40,216 nucleotides of DNA from positions 1 to 40,216 of IMG/VR virus record IMGVR_UViG_3300034190_002923; one strand, given 5' to 3'. Shown piece by piece: positions 12,851 to 21,461 of the stretch; within the stretch, counting starts at the first letter, position 1; each line of letters opens with the position of its first letter. The translations under genes were made by a program, and so were the position numbers. The notes under the pieces are model-generated. The model searched no databases. It was not told where the DNA came from and saw only the letters and a list, made by a program, of their open reading frames with translations. The DNA is from a virus.

Positions 12851-13559
12851 GGTAGTTCTTATAGATGGAGACAGTATTGCATACAAGGCAGGATACGCCA
12901 CAAGTGTTGAGGAGGCTCAGGTCTCAGTAAACAAACAAATAGGTAGAATCCTAACTAACTGCGGTACTAATAAGTACGAACTATACTTAGAGGAGTGGAG
13001 AGGAGATAAGAATATATTCAGAGGATATATAGCCGAGACTAAGAGCTATAAGGGTAACAGGAAGGGAGGTAAGTTGCCGCCTAACCTGCTAAGCGCTAGG
13101 GAACATTTACTGAATATCTACCACGCCAAGGTGCAGACTAAGTATGAGTCTGAGGACATGTGTCTGATTAGGGCATATGAGATAGGGATTGATAAGGTCA
13201 TTGTCGCTTACATAGATAAGGACTTATTACAGTACCCTCTAACATTCTACAACTACAACAAGGAGACGATGGTAACCTTAACAGAGGAGGAGGCCTTGTT
13301 CAATCTATGGGCGCAGGTTCTGACCGGGGACTCGGTAGACAATATACCGGGCCTGAGAGGATACGGACCAGTGAAAGCTTCTAGAGCCTTAAATGGTTTC
13401 GAAGAGAGGGACTATCCAATCGCGGTAGCTGAGCATTACATACGTAATAGTCAAAGTTATCTGTACTTCATTGAGCAATACAACTTAGTGAAGCTTAGGA
13501 ACAAGAGGGATACTGAGGTATGGTATCCTATAACACAAGAACAATGGGACGATATTTAA
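12837..13559 (+). CDS. 5'-3' exonuclease (FEN/T7 gp6-like)
   Basis: 240 aa. Metal-binding aspartates appear in LIDGDSIAY (Asp10, Asp12), in SEDM and in YIDKDL. A helix-hairpin-helix region GDSVDNIPGLRGYGPVKA follows at about 163-180. This is the PIN-like/H3TH arrangement of phage flap endonucleases, which remove RNA primers and degrade DNA ends. It replaces the 5' nuclease domain missing from the polymerase. AAAGG lies upstream, within the SSB gene. The next gene starts directly after its stop. Confidence 0.9.
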   Translation: MTSSKVVLIDGDSIAYKAGYATSVEEAQVSVNKQIGRILTNCGTNKYELYLEEWRGDKNIFRGYIAETKSYKGNRKGGKLPPNLLSAREHLLNIYHAKVQTKYESEDMCLIRAYEIGIDKVIVAYIDKDLLQYPLTFYNYNKETMVTLTEEEALFNLWAQVLTGDSVDNIPGLRGYGPVKASRALNGFEERDYPIAVAEHYIRNSQSYLYFIEQYNLVKLRNKRDTEVWYPITQEQWDDI

Positions 13560-14366
13560 ATGGATATACATAAACTAAGGGTCAAGAAGTTGTTTGACGC
13601 TGCTGGATTAGGTAAGGATGACGTACTTAAAGTCATAGTTATACCGGATAAGCATTTCCCTGATCATTGTAAGAAGACCCATAAGGCTACCTTACAGTTC
13701 GCTAAGGACTACGCCCCACATGCACTTCTATCAATTGGAGACTGGTGGGAGATGGGCTCAATGAGTCACTGGGAAGGTAATGCTAACTTCTGCCTACTTA
13801 GGGAAGAGTTAGAAGGAGGCCTAGAGATGCTCGAGCATATAGCAGATACCTGCGGTGATCAGCTTATATATAAGGCCATTACTTTAGGTAACCATGAGCT
13901 GTGGTATAAGAGACATATCTCTCAGCAGGCGCCAGGGCTGCGGAAGTTCTTAAAGGAGTCCGGTATGGATATTCATTTTGCCAATATTTCAGGTCTTGAG
14001 GATGCTGGATATGAAGTATTTGAGTACAATGAGGGCTTAGAAATAGGAGATAACATATACACACACGGCACATATACTGGTACACACCATGGAAAGAAGC
14101 ATGTGGACGTGGTACAGAAGACTGTATTGTACGGACATACAGAGACTCAGCAGCTATACACGCAAATAACGGCTAGAGGAATTAACCAGGGAATAAGTCT
14201 AGGTACTCAGAGAGACGAGTCTAAATGTATATTCCTTAATGGTCAATCCACTAACTGGGTTACTGCTGTAGGTATTGTGGAGTATAGATATGACGGCTCC
14301 AGTACAATATACAACCCTAGGATCATAAACGGTAAGTTTAGTTTCGGAGGTAAGATCTATGGGTAA
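13560..14366 (+). CDS. Calcineurin-like metallophosphoesterase
   Basis: 268 aa. The five signature blocks are present: IPDKH (Asp30, His32), IGDWW (60-61), LGNHE (109-113), a THGT histidine and YGHTE. They coordinate two metal ions for phosphodiester or phosphomonoester hydrolysis. The C-terminal part adds a beta segment. Its ATG follows the exonuclease stop without a gap, so the two are coupled. In phages such enzymes act as nucleases or phosphatases; the substrate cannot be told here. Confidence 0.88.
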   Translation: MDIHKLRVKKLFDAAGLGKDDVLKVIVIPDKHFPDHCKKTHKATLQFAKDYAPHALLSIGDWWEMGSMSHWEGNANFCLLREELEGGLEMLEHIADTCGDQLIYKAITLGNHELWYKRHISQQAPGLRKFLKESGMDIHFANISGLEDAGYEVFEYNEGLEIGDNIYTHGTYTGTHHGKKHVDVVQKTVLYGHTETQQLYTQITARGINQGISLGTQRDESKCIFLNGQSTNWVTAVGIVEYRYDGSSTIYNPRIINGKFSFGGKIYG

Positions 14367-14562
14367 AGGTATGATAAGGTATGTGAACGTGTATACAGTC
14401 TACTATAGACTAAAGACCGAGGAGGGCCTAACTGCAGAGAAGTACTACACTCGCAAGGAAGCGGATGCTAGAGTGCGAGAGATGCAGATACCGGGATACC
14501 GAGAGAACTACTATTCTGACCCAATGGTAGGAAGTAGTATTGAAGCAATTAACCTAGACTAG
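14359..14562 (+). CDS. Hypothetical protein (67 aa)
   Basis: Starts within the end of the phosphoesterase gene (8-bp overlap). Rich in tyrosine and charged residues, with no recognised domain. A small accessory protein in the replication unit; function unknown. Confidence 0.6.
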   Translation: MGKGMIRYVNVYTVYYRLKTEEGLTAEKYYTRKEADARVREMQIPGYRENYYSDPMVGSSIEAINLD

Positions 14563-14571
14563 GGGGATTAA

Positions 14572-15084
14572 ATGAAACCAACAAATAATAATAAGTTCTA
14601 CGTGTTCGATCAGTTCGACGAGGATATGGCACTCGACTTCGTATCTTGGGTGCACTCTAAGGAAGATCTTGCAGCAAGAACATTAGAGGTGTATATAAAC
14701 TCACCTGGAGGTATCTTAGACTCCTGCTTCTCTATGTTAAATGTAATGTCGGCAAGTCAGCATAAGTTTAAGATCACAGCCATGGGCTCTATATCATCAT
14801 GCGGTCTAGTGTTCTTCATGGCAGGTGACCATCGTGTGATCTATGATAACTGTTTATCTATGTCACACCAGTTCAGCTGGGGATCTAGCGGTAAGCACCA
14901 TGAGTTAGAGGCATCTAGCACGGCATTTAAGCTGACAGGTAAGTATATGGAAGACCACTATGTGAAGCATAGTAAGTTGACCAGAGATGAGGTAAAGAAG
15001 ACATTGTTAAAGGAGAGTGATGTTTACTTAACTGCACGTGAGATGAAGAAATATGGTTTAGCTGATGAGGTAATTAAGACATGA
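14572..15084 (+). CDS. ClpP-like serine protease
   Basis: 170 aa, close to the length of a mature ClpP subunit. INSPGG (42-47) and the nucleophile block GSISSCG (Ser76) are followed by MSHQ (His99) and ESDVYLTAREM (Asp150), so the Ser-His-Asp triad is complete. KKYGLADEV matches the ClpP C-terminal segment. Family members assemble as two heptameric rings and need a AAA+ partner to degrade folded protein. That partner could be the phage single-ring ATPase (4862-6208) or a host ClpX/ClpA. Position in the early unit rules out a prohead-protease role; that is encoded separately. Confidence 0.9.
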   Translation: MKPTNNNKFYVFDQFDEDMALDFVSWVHSKEDLAARTLEVYINSPGGILDSCFSMLNVMSASQHKFKITAMGSISSCGLVFFMAGDHRVIYDNCLSMSHQFSWGSSGKHHELEASSTAFKLTGKYMEDHYVKHSKLTRDEVKKTLLKESDVYLTAREMKKYGLADEVIKT

Positions 15085-15512
15085 GGAAAAGATATTTTGG
15101 AAACAAGAAGGCGGATAGTAAGTGGGAAGGTAAACTAATGGAGGGGCTAATGGAGTCCTTCCAGCATCATAATAAAGAACATAACCTTAAATATAGTATC
15201 CCTAAGACGTATGAACCAGATTTTGTGCGAGAAGTACGTGCGCTATGTCAGGTTGATATGTGTAAAGTTAAGGTTTATGTCGAAGCTAAAGGAAGATTTC
15301 GCGATAGGGACGAAGCTAGAAAGTACAAATACATTCGAGATGCAATTGAACTAGAGGAGGATATATTTATTTTCCTTTTCTATAAGGCCGATACCCCTAT
15401 GCCTTTTGCTAAGAAGAGGAAGGACGGGACTAAGCTTACTCACGGGGAGTGGGCTACGTTAAATAATTTTGAGTGGTATGAGGAAGATAACTTCCCAGAG
15501 GATTTGAGATGA
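15081..15512 (+). CDS. T7 endonuclease I-like Holliday junction resolvase
   Basis: 143 aa. The order of residues fits the family: Glu16 in KWEGK, Asp47 in YEPDF, and Glu68-x-Lys70 in VEAKGRF, followed by a basic helix DRDEARKYKY. These form the PD-(D/E)xK site that resolves branched DNA before packaging and helps break down host DNA. The spacing between Asp47 and Glu68 is longer than in T7, suggesting an insertion. It overlaps the ClpP-like gene by four bases (ATGA). Confidence 0.88.
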   Translation: MRKRYFGNKKADSKWEGKLMEGLMESFQHHNKEHNLKYSIPKTYEPDFVREVRALCQVDMCKVKVYVEAKGRFRDRDEARKYKYIRDAIELEEDIFIFLFYKADTPMPFAKKRKDGTKLTHGEWATLNNFEWYEEDNFPEDLR

Positions 15513-15991
15513 ATATTATAACATTAAAGGTAGGTGATAAGGATATGTCTGAGAACAGTAAGGACCTTAAATCTTGGACTAGGTACATACAATACCTCTT
15601 GTGGAAAAGATTTGTAGGGGTCCCTAGAACGACACACGATGATATAGTACAAGAGGTTCTATTAGAGATCTACGACAAAGACTACGTAACCGCATCCTTC
15701 GTAAAGATGATGACTTTTAAACATGTTGATAGGTATTACCGTAATCCACGGAATGTGGCTACGATTGAATGTCCTGAGTACCTAGAAGATTTAAGGCAAG
15801 AAGCTCGGGACACAGCTAAGCTTGAGTTGGACAGTATAATGGACCAACTAAGTGCTGATGAGAATCTAATCCTAATAGCGATAATGAGCAATGAAACACT
15901 AAGAGATGCAGCTAAGTCTCTAGATATATCTGAGGATGCAATGTCCTACCGTCGAGATAAGCTGTACTGCAAGATCAGAGAAATGCGCTAG
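15509..15991 (+). CDS. Sigma-factor-like transcription regulator
   Basis: 160 aa. HDDIVQEVLLEIYD (43-56) resembles sigma region 2.1-2.2, the core-polymerase contact. The last 45 residues (LSADENLIL to IREM) have the shape of sigma region 4, with a helix-turn-helix around LRDAAKSLDISEDAMSYRR. Overall size is like ECF sigma factors. It is the last gene of the early unit and the phage has no RNA polymerase of its own, so redirecting host polymerase to late promoters is the obvious role. The start overlaps the previous stop (ATGA) with GAGG upstream; an internal ATG at codon 13 is less likely. Confidence 0.75.
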   Translation: MNIITLKVGDKDMSENSKDLKSWTRYIQYLLWKRFVGVPRTTHDDIVQEVLLEIYDKDYVTASFVKMMTFKHVDRYYRNPRNVATIECPEYLEDLRQEARDTAKLELDSIMDQLSADENLILIAIMSNETLRDAAKSLDISEDAMSYRRDKLYCKIREMR

Positions 15992-15998
15992 TAAAAGT

Positions 15999-16036
15999 GG
16001 GTGGCCCCAATTAGGGGGAGCTGAAAGGGGCCACTC
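15999..16036. terminator. Terminator hairpin between converging units
   Basis: GTGGCCCC (16001-16008) pairs with GGGGCCAC (16027-16034), extended by a G-C pair beyond a wobble. It lies between the sigma-like gene and the last gene of the late unit. On the minus strand the stem is followed by CCACTTTT, so it works best as the end of the late transcript. For the early unit it lacks a T run. Confidence 0.75.
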
Positions 16037-16041
16037 CGTCG

Positions 16042-16356
16042 TTATCGATTTAGTTTATCTACTATCTTGTCCAGGATCTTTACAATCCTTTCTTCAGACT
16101 TCGCTTGTGCTTCCATATTACTTGTTATTCTAAACAATAGTTTTAGCGTCTCTAGTTGATTCGGTTCCATTCTATCGAACGATTCCTTGATGTCATGAAT
16201 CATTTCCTGATTCCTCCTGAGTGTTTTTATAATCTCGTGTGGACCATTCGAGTCCTGCTTCTTCATGAACTTCAGTAGATATTTCACTACCTCAACCACT
16301 AGGTAAGCGGCACCTAGGCCGTAGTACAGTGTGTTTTCGTCCATATTATTATCCAT
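16042..16356 (-). CDS. Membrane protein with coiled-coil tail; holin candidate (104 aa)
   Basis: A transmembrane helix (about residues 8-30) is followed by a long amphipathic, charged helix. The start at 16356 overlaps the end of the preceding gene; an ATG at codon 5 is an alternative, and neither has a strong ribosome site. As the last late gene before the terminator, in a genome without a recognised lysis gene, it is a second holin candidate besides 88-312. This rests on topology alone. Confidence 0.6.
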   Translation of the reverse strand: MDNNMDENTLYYGLGAAYLVVEVVKYLLKFMKKQDSNGPHEIIKTLRRNQEMIHDIKESFDRMEPNQLETLKLLFRITSNMEAQAKSEERIVKILDKIVDKLNR

Positions 16357-17392
16357 TATTAAATGCTCTATATCTCACAGTTAATGAGTAGCTATCGCTT
16401 GTGTTAATATTACCTACCTGATCTGCTGCAGTGCCTCCTGCCACGTAGTATAGTTGGTGTACGTAGGAGTTAGTAGCGTCTATTCTTCCACCCCTAGCGT
16501 TTAGGCTAGATGTTCCATTATCAAACCATTGAGCGTATACCCCGTCTACTGTATCTATGGACGTGTAAGGCAGCGTAGGTTGAAGCTCCTGTGCTCCTGA
16601 ACCTGTTACATTTACGTTACCTCCATCGAAAGTAAAGTCTACGATACCGTCTAATCCAATGGAATAGATCATATTGTTAGTAGTAAACTGAGGCTCTGTT
16701 CCAGCTGTTGCTTGGAAGAATGTACCACTAGCTGATCCGTTCTGACCTGCTGGCATGTTAAACTTCTTACCCTGCTGGAATTGACCGATACCATCTGTGT
16801 TATCAATAGTTTGAATAGTCCAGTCATCTGACGCAGACTTAACCATTCTAATAGACCCTAGTAAAGTACATGGGTTAGCATCATACTTAGTCTCATCTAT
16901 ATTCTCAAAACTAAAGAAGGCATCTTCTGTGTCTGCTACTGCATCATCAGGTGCTCCAATATTAGCTACTGCTGGCGCAACCTTAGCTGCTGGGTTTCTT
17001 GAGATCATTATCTCTACCGCATTAGCATCATCATGCATAACACCATATATAAAGAATGGCATTGCGTCTGCCCAAGCTACAGATGTAGTGGTTCCAAATA
17101 GGTTCCCTACGATCTCACTTGCACCTGCATCATCGATGAATGTTTTGTTAGCTTCTAGGCTTACGGATATTAACTGCCCTGGATTAGCTTTTGATTGAAA
17201 CTTAACGAATCCTGGGTTGGTGGATGACAGTGCTGTGCCGTCCGCTCCGTGGAGTGTAATTGTACCTGCAGAGTATGTAACTCCTAGGTTAACGTACCAT
17301 GGCGCTGATGCGATGGCATTATCTATATTACCTTTGTAGGTTGTACCTACTTGGTTAGCATAGTTTGGTGCTGTAAATGCTGGATTTGACAT
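16349..17392 (-). CDS. Virion fibre-like or receptor-binding protein (347 aa)
   Basis: Beta-rich, low in lysine and cysteine, rich in Gly, Asn, Thr and Ala, typical of phage surface proteins. It lies downstream of the J-like tail tip gene, where side fibres or receptor-binding proteins are usual. AAGGGGAAAT lies before the ATG. No named domain recognised. A role in host attachment is the likeliest reading. Confidence 0.6.
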   Translation of the reverse strand: MSNPAFTAPNYANQVGTTYKGNIDNAIASAPWYVNLGVTYSAGTITLHGADGTALSSTNPGFVKFQSKANPGQLISVSLEANKTFIDDAGASEIVGNLFGTTTSVAWADAMPFFIYGVMHDDANAVEIMISRNPAAKVAPAVANIGAPDDAVADTEDAFFSFENIDETKYDANPCTLLGSIRMVKSASDDWTIQTIDNTDGIGQFQQGKKFNMPAGQNGSASGTFFQATAGTEPQFTTNNMIYSIGLDGIVDFTFDGGNVNVTGSGAQELQPTLPYTSIDTVDGVYAQWFDNGTSSLNARGGRIDATNSYVHQLYYVAGGTAADQVGNINTSDSYSLTVRYRAFNNG

Positions 17393-17484
17393 ATTTCCCC
17401 TTATATATTTACTTTACTTTTAATTCTAAGGCCCTTTAGAGGCTCTGTATTGGCTTAACTAGGTTAGCCCTATGGTTGTATACT

Positions 17485-17513
17485 CCCCTCACCACGTTAG
17501 ACGCTTAGAGGGG
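17485..17513 (-). terminator. Hairpin after the tail tip gene
   Basis: CCCCTC (17485-17490) and GAGGGG (17508-17513) form a six-pair stem with a 17-base loop, 10 bp beyond the stop of the tail tip gene. No T run follows, so it may slow or process the transcript rather than end it. The rest of the spacer (17393-17522) holds AAGCCAATACAG on the minus strand, a version of the motif shared with three other spacers. Confidence 0.5.
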
Positions 17514-17522
17514 CTTTAAATA

Positions 17523-20468
17523 CTATTCTTGGTCAACGGTCCAATTGAAGTCAGTTATCTTAGCGACTCCCACTGTAGTGTCTAACACCACACGAGCTTG
17601 AATATATCTCGCTGTTACCGTTCCAATTGACCATTCCTGCCAATTATCTGCCTGTATTCTAAAGGCTGTTAACTTACCTACTGTTCCAGTGGAGTTAGGC
17701 CACTGTACTCTAAGCTTTATATACCTAGCGTTAACTGTACCGCCTGTGAATGACTCAAATCCATCGTAGGATCCTGCAGATGTTCTGTAATCAATCTCTA
17801 AACAGTAGTTGATTGTTCCAGATTCTCCTGGACCAGATATAGCATTGACCTGTGGACTTAGGTTTATATTGGTATCTGCACCTAGATCTATCTCCACAGC
17901 CTCATATATGCTCTCTACTGGGTGGGACTGAACAAAGGTGTCAAAGACAGACTGATCGTTAGCAGTTGCACCTGTGGCGTCTGTTGGTGTTACCTGGTTA
18001 TCATAGGTTATCTGACATCCTGTATATGATCCAGACTCACTAATGAGGTTCTGATCTGATATACTAGCTAGGGCTGACGAATCAGCAGCTACTCTATAAG
18101 ATATCTGGAACTTAGGGTCAGCAATACCTGTAGTTTCTCCTGGCATCAACTCACTAACTATATCTCCCCATATTCTAACAGATTGATCAGACCCTAGGTC
18201 TATCTCTGATGAAGTGTAAGTACATGTCTCTTGAGGTGATTGAACAGATATATCGAATACGTCTTGCGTATTACCTGTCGCTAGTGCCTTATCTTCAGGT
18301 ACAAGCTGGTTGCTGTAGTGCTTGTAGAAGTTCTCTAGTGTACCTGGGAACTCTCCGTCAGCTACGGCCTGTAACACAGAGTTAGCGTTAGTAAGGGTCA
18401 ATGGACCAAAAACCGCGGCACCTGCACTATAGTTACCTGTAGTATCTACTGCCTTGATTAAGAAGGACCATGTTCCTGGGGGAACACTTACCGTCGTACT
18501 CTCAGTACCTTTAGCACTCTGAGTTAAGGGTGTGGCGTTAGCCCAGTTAGTTCCCTGTGCTCCGTACCTTATCTCGTATCCTGCTAGGTCTGGTATAGTA
18601 ACTTCCGACCACTTGAATAGAACTGTAAACTGGTTAGTGGTTACTGTAAATGTTGATACATTAGGAGGTAGTTCCGTCTTACCTATAACCGTGTGAGCTG
18701 ATACCTGAGTCCAGTCACTTCTAGCTCCAATATAGTTAACGAACCTAACTCTTAAGTCATAGTCCACGTTCTCCTTAACAGGAGCCACGTGGAACTCATT
18801 ACTTGCTGGGTCCAGTAGTGCTACGGTATCCCAAGTGGACGCCGTAGTTCTCTTATACTGTACTTCAACCCCTCCACCATCTAAGACGAAGGCATTGGTC
18901 GAAGCTGTCCAGCTTAGCTTAACTCTAGATACTATATCTCCAGAGTCGTTTATAATAAGTTGATTTGTCCCTGACACAGCGGTCAGATTTGTAGGAGCCG
19001 CTATAGTAAATGGGTCTGGTAGTAGTGTATCTTTATCTGTCTCCACCTCTATCTCGTCGTCAGCAGCTGTCCAGTTAAAGTTAGATGATGCTATTTCATG
19101 TAGTGTTAGTGATATAATAGGTAGTGGGTCTCCACCCTCTGAGTTTGTAATATCAAAATGCCACTCTTTAACCTCGAAGGTCTTAGCACTCCAACCATAT
19201 CTATCTATAGTTAGGTTAACAACATCTCCAGCAGTTACTGGCATCAGGTCTAGATTACACTGTAGGCTCACTACGATCTGCTCTCTGTTCCTACTTAATA
19301 GTATCTTAGCTATGCGTTGACATGTAGCGGTAGATGTAGTGAATGGCATCTCGATATCCAACCATTTCTCCTCTCCACCGTCTTCTGTCACTAGCGTAGC
19401 ATCCTGTACAGCTGGAAAGTCTGAAGGCTGCCAATCGTTATCAGGACTAATGTAAGTACCTCTAACTCCATTATACAGTGACTTCGCACCGATTCTCGTC
19501 TGCACAGAGATAGGTCCAACTATGTCATCTAATGTAATTGTCTGAGTAGGTGTTCTATACTCTCCTGCGAATATCTTGAACTTACCATTCTCGTATGTCA
19601 GTATGCCTTGCATAGTTGTAAGCATCTCACCAAGTATCTTATCAGGAGTATTCTTTAGATCCACCACACCATTTAACTGGTACCTGAACTCGTTGCCTCC
19701 ACCCTTAAGAGATACTGTCTCTTCACATACATTAGCTGCTGCGTTGAATGAGGTCTCATCTATTTCAGTAGATGGTACCGATAGTCCGTACTCTGTATTA
19801 ACTAGGTAATCACGTATACATAGGGCTGGGTTTCTACTGAACCCTGTTCCCGCAGTTCTAGTGTCTAGTACTTGATTATTACCTTGTAGCTGGGCAGAGA
19901 TGTTAGGGATACCATTAGGGTATACGTCATTACTCCACTTGAGTCTTACATAAAGATACGTAACACCTCTAAGTCTGTGATTAGATGTCCACTTATCTCC
20001 AGCGTGACTAGCTAAAGATGCGTCCACTGTTTGTGTGGGAGATCCTAGATGAGGGTACACCCATGCATGGTCTACAAATTTGGAAGGGTCGGTAACAACA
20101 CCTGTTGATGAGTTATATGTAATCTCTTCGTCGTCAAACCATACTGTTGTTATACTATTAGATTGATTATGTCCTAGGGCGATTATTAGGTGTAGTAGGT
20201 TATTACTATCTGTAGTGTGCACGAACACAAGTGGTCCTGAGACTTTGACATCTCCATACAATACCCTTCTCGGAGTTATTGGTTGACGGATCATGTCCGT
20301 TCTACCTTGATTCTGGAGACCACCAGCACCGGGCTTACTTTCGAAAGCTGACTTAACAAAGCTAGACACAATGCTGCCTAGTATACCTACCACCAATTTA
20401 CCTATGATGCTAGATACAAAAGCTTTACCTAGTACTGCTTTCGCAACTATTCCTACTACTGCTGCCAT
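17523..20468 (-). CDS. J-like tail tip attachment protein with FnIII domains
   Basis: 981 aa. An N-terminal hydrophobic, glycine-rich segment precedes the conserved tip core (RRVLYGDVKVSG, YLYVRLKW, NPALCIRDYL, then the KSLYNGVRGTY region). Two fibronectin type III-like domains follow at about 490-690 and a beta-rich C-terminal third at about 700-981, probably the host-contacting part. The protein forms the trimeric tip of lambda-like tails. The start at 20468 overlaps the previous stop as TAATG with GGAGG upstream; a GTG five codons earlier is less likely. Confidence 0.9.
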   Translation of the reverse strand: MAAVVGIVAKAVLGKAFVSSIIGKLVVGILGSIVSSFVKSAFESKPGAGGLQNQGRTDMIRQPITPRRVLYGDVKVSGPLVFVHTTDSNNLLHLIIALGHNQSNSITTVWFDDEEITYNSSTGVVTDPSKFVDHAWVYPHLGSPTQTVDASLASHAGDKWTSNHRLRGVTYLYVRLKWSNDVYPNGIPNISAQLQGNNQVLDTRTAGTGFSRNPALCIRDYLVNTEYGLSVPSTEIDETSFNAAANVCEETVSLKGGGNEFRYQLNGVVDLKNTPDKILGEMLTTMQGILTYENGKFKIFAGEYRTPTQTITLDDIVGPISVQTRIGAKSLYNGVRGTYISPDNDWQPSDFPAVQDATLVTEDGGEEKWLDIEMPFTTSTATCQRIAKILLSRNREQIVVSLQCNLDLMPVTAGDVVNLTIDRYGWSAKTFEVKEWHFDITNSEGGDPLPIISLTLHEIASSNFNWTAADDEIEVETDKDTLLPDPFTIAAPTNLTAVSGTNQLIINDSGDIVSRVKLSWTASTNAFVLDGGGVEVQYKRTTASTWDTVALLDPASNEFHVAPVKENVDYDLRVRFVNYIGARSDWTQVSAHTVIGKTELPPNVSTFTVTTNQFTVLFKWSEVTIPDLAGYEIRYGAQGTNWANATPLTQSAKGTESTTVSVPPGTWSFLIKAVDTTGNYSAGAAVFGPLTLTNANSVLQAVADGEFPGTLENFYKHYSNQLVPEDKALATGNTQDVFDISVQSPQETCTYTSSEIDLGSDQSVRIWGDIVSELMPGETTGIADPKFQISYRVAADSSALASISDQNLISESGSYTGCQITYDNQVTPTDATGATANDQSVFDTFVQSHPVESIYEAVEIDLGADTNINLSPQVNAISGPGESGTINYCLEIDYRTSAGSYDGFESFTGGTVNARYIKLRVQWPNSTGTVGKLTAFRIQADNWQEWSIGTVTARYIQARVVLDTTVGVAKITDFNWTVDQE

Positions 20469-20899
20469 TAATCTATCCTCCACACCTTAGTCGGTGTTAT
20501 CTTAATTTTATATAGCCCGCCATTCTCGTTAGGGAATAGCACTGCCCCATTCATCACTACTCCGAAACTGTTCCCAACTTCAGGTAGTTTTACTATAGCC
20601 AGATCCCCTTTCTGCATGAATGCTGGATCTATTCGCTTAATACCTTTAATACCTTTCATGATAATAGATATTGCTTGGTCTAGATCATCGGTACCTGTCT
20701 GCTTAAGCAACTGTTTAAATGCTCCACCTTTGGATCTGTACTTGCCTCTAAAGGATGCTCCGTAGTCGATGTCAGTCATAGCTCGTATGCAGTCAGCTGT
20801 GAACATGCAGCAATCAAACTTACCCCACTTGAACTCTGACTCCTGGTACTTCTTAATCTCGTCATATAGTTTCTCTAACCAGTCTTCTCTTTTAGCCAT
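20468..20899 (-). CDS. DUF6950-type NlpC/P60-like tail peptidase
   Basis: 143 aa. FKWGKFDCCMFTADCI carries the candidate catalytic cysteine, MQKGDLAIVKLP follows, and GVVMNG with a C-terminal VWR completes the pattern of this small papain-like family found beside J-like genes. Its relatives replace lambda gpK as a tail-tip peptidase that may cut peptidoglycan during DNA entry. The start at 20899 has GGGGGA upstream; an earlier methionine would overlap the previous gene more. It could be the only cell-wall enzyme in the genome. Confidence 0.8.
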   Translation of the reverse strand: MAKREDWLEKLYDEIKKYQESEFKWGKFDCCMFTADCIRAMTDIDYGASFRGKYRSKGGAFKQLLKQTGTDDLDQAISIIMKGIKGIKRIDPAFMQKGDLAIVKLPEVGNSFGVVMNGAVLFPNENGGLYKIKITPTKVWRID

Positions 20900-21461
20900 C
20901 CGACTTCCCCCAGTTAATTTCTTTATCTTGTAGGCTGGCCACATACTCAAGACCAACATCCCCAGTATATAGGGCCAACTGAGCCTCGTTAGTGTACCTT
21001 ATCTCCCTCTTTCTCTGTAGATCGATTAACCTATTCTCTACCTGTATCTGTATGATAGACGTCTCACCTGTATCACTTATGGAAGGTATATCCATCAACC
21101 CTTTAAATAATATATATGGATCTACAACTAGTGCGCCATTACTGTCAATCAACGCTAACCTAAGAGTTACCTCGTTGTTATGTGTGACTGATCCTAGTAC
21201 TGCTGATAGTAGTGCGCTAGGTACTCCAGATAGTGTCAACGTAACTCCGTTAGCAGTTAAGTCTGTACTCTCAGATACAGGGGATATGCTTCCGAAATGC
21301 CCTACACCCTGGTATGTTTGAGAGTTATAAGATAAATCCCCTATACCTGTCCATGCGTATACTGTTCCGGAATCAAACTCCATATCAGCTAATAGCGCTA
21401 CTTGAATTAGTTGCTCAGGAATGGCGCTTGCCATTGCCGAGGTTAAGTCTCTGCTAGCCAT
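20892..21461 (-). CDS. Tail assembly protein (DUF2163-like / lambda gpL position)
   Basis: 189 aa. Starts MASRDLTSAMASAIPEQLIQ, followed by beta-rich segments including YAWTGIGDLSYNSQTYQGVG, a pattern seen in distal tail proteins of siphoviruses and gene transfer agents. The start at 21461 has GAGAGG upstream and overlaps the previous stop as TAATG. It sits between the distal-tail gene and the tip peptidase, the position of tail tip hub proteins. Confidence 0.75.
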   Translation of the reverse strand: MASRDLTSAMASAIPEQLIQVALLADMEFDSGTVYAWTGIGDLSYNSQTYQGVGHFGSISPVSESTDLTANGVTLTLSGVPSALLSAVLGSVTHNNEVTLRLALIDSNGALVVDPYILFKGLMDIPSISDTGETSIIQIQVENRLIDLQRKREIRYTNEAQLALYTGDVGLEYVASLQDKEINWGKSDG

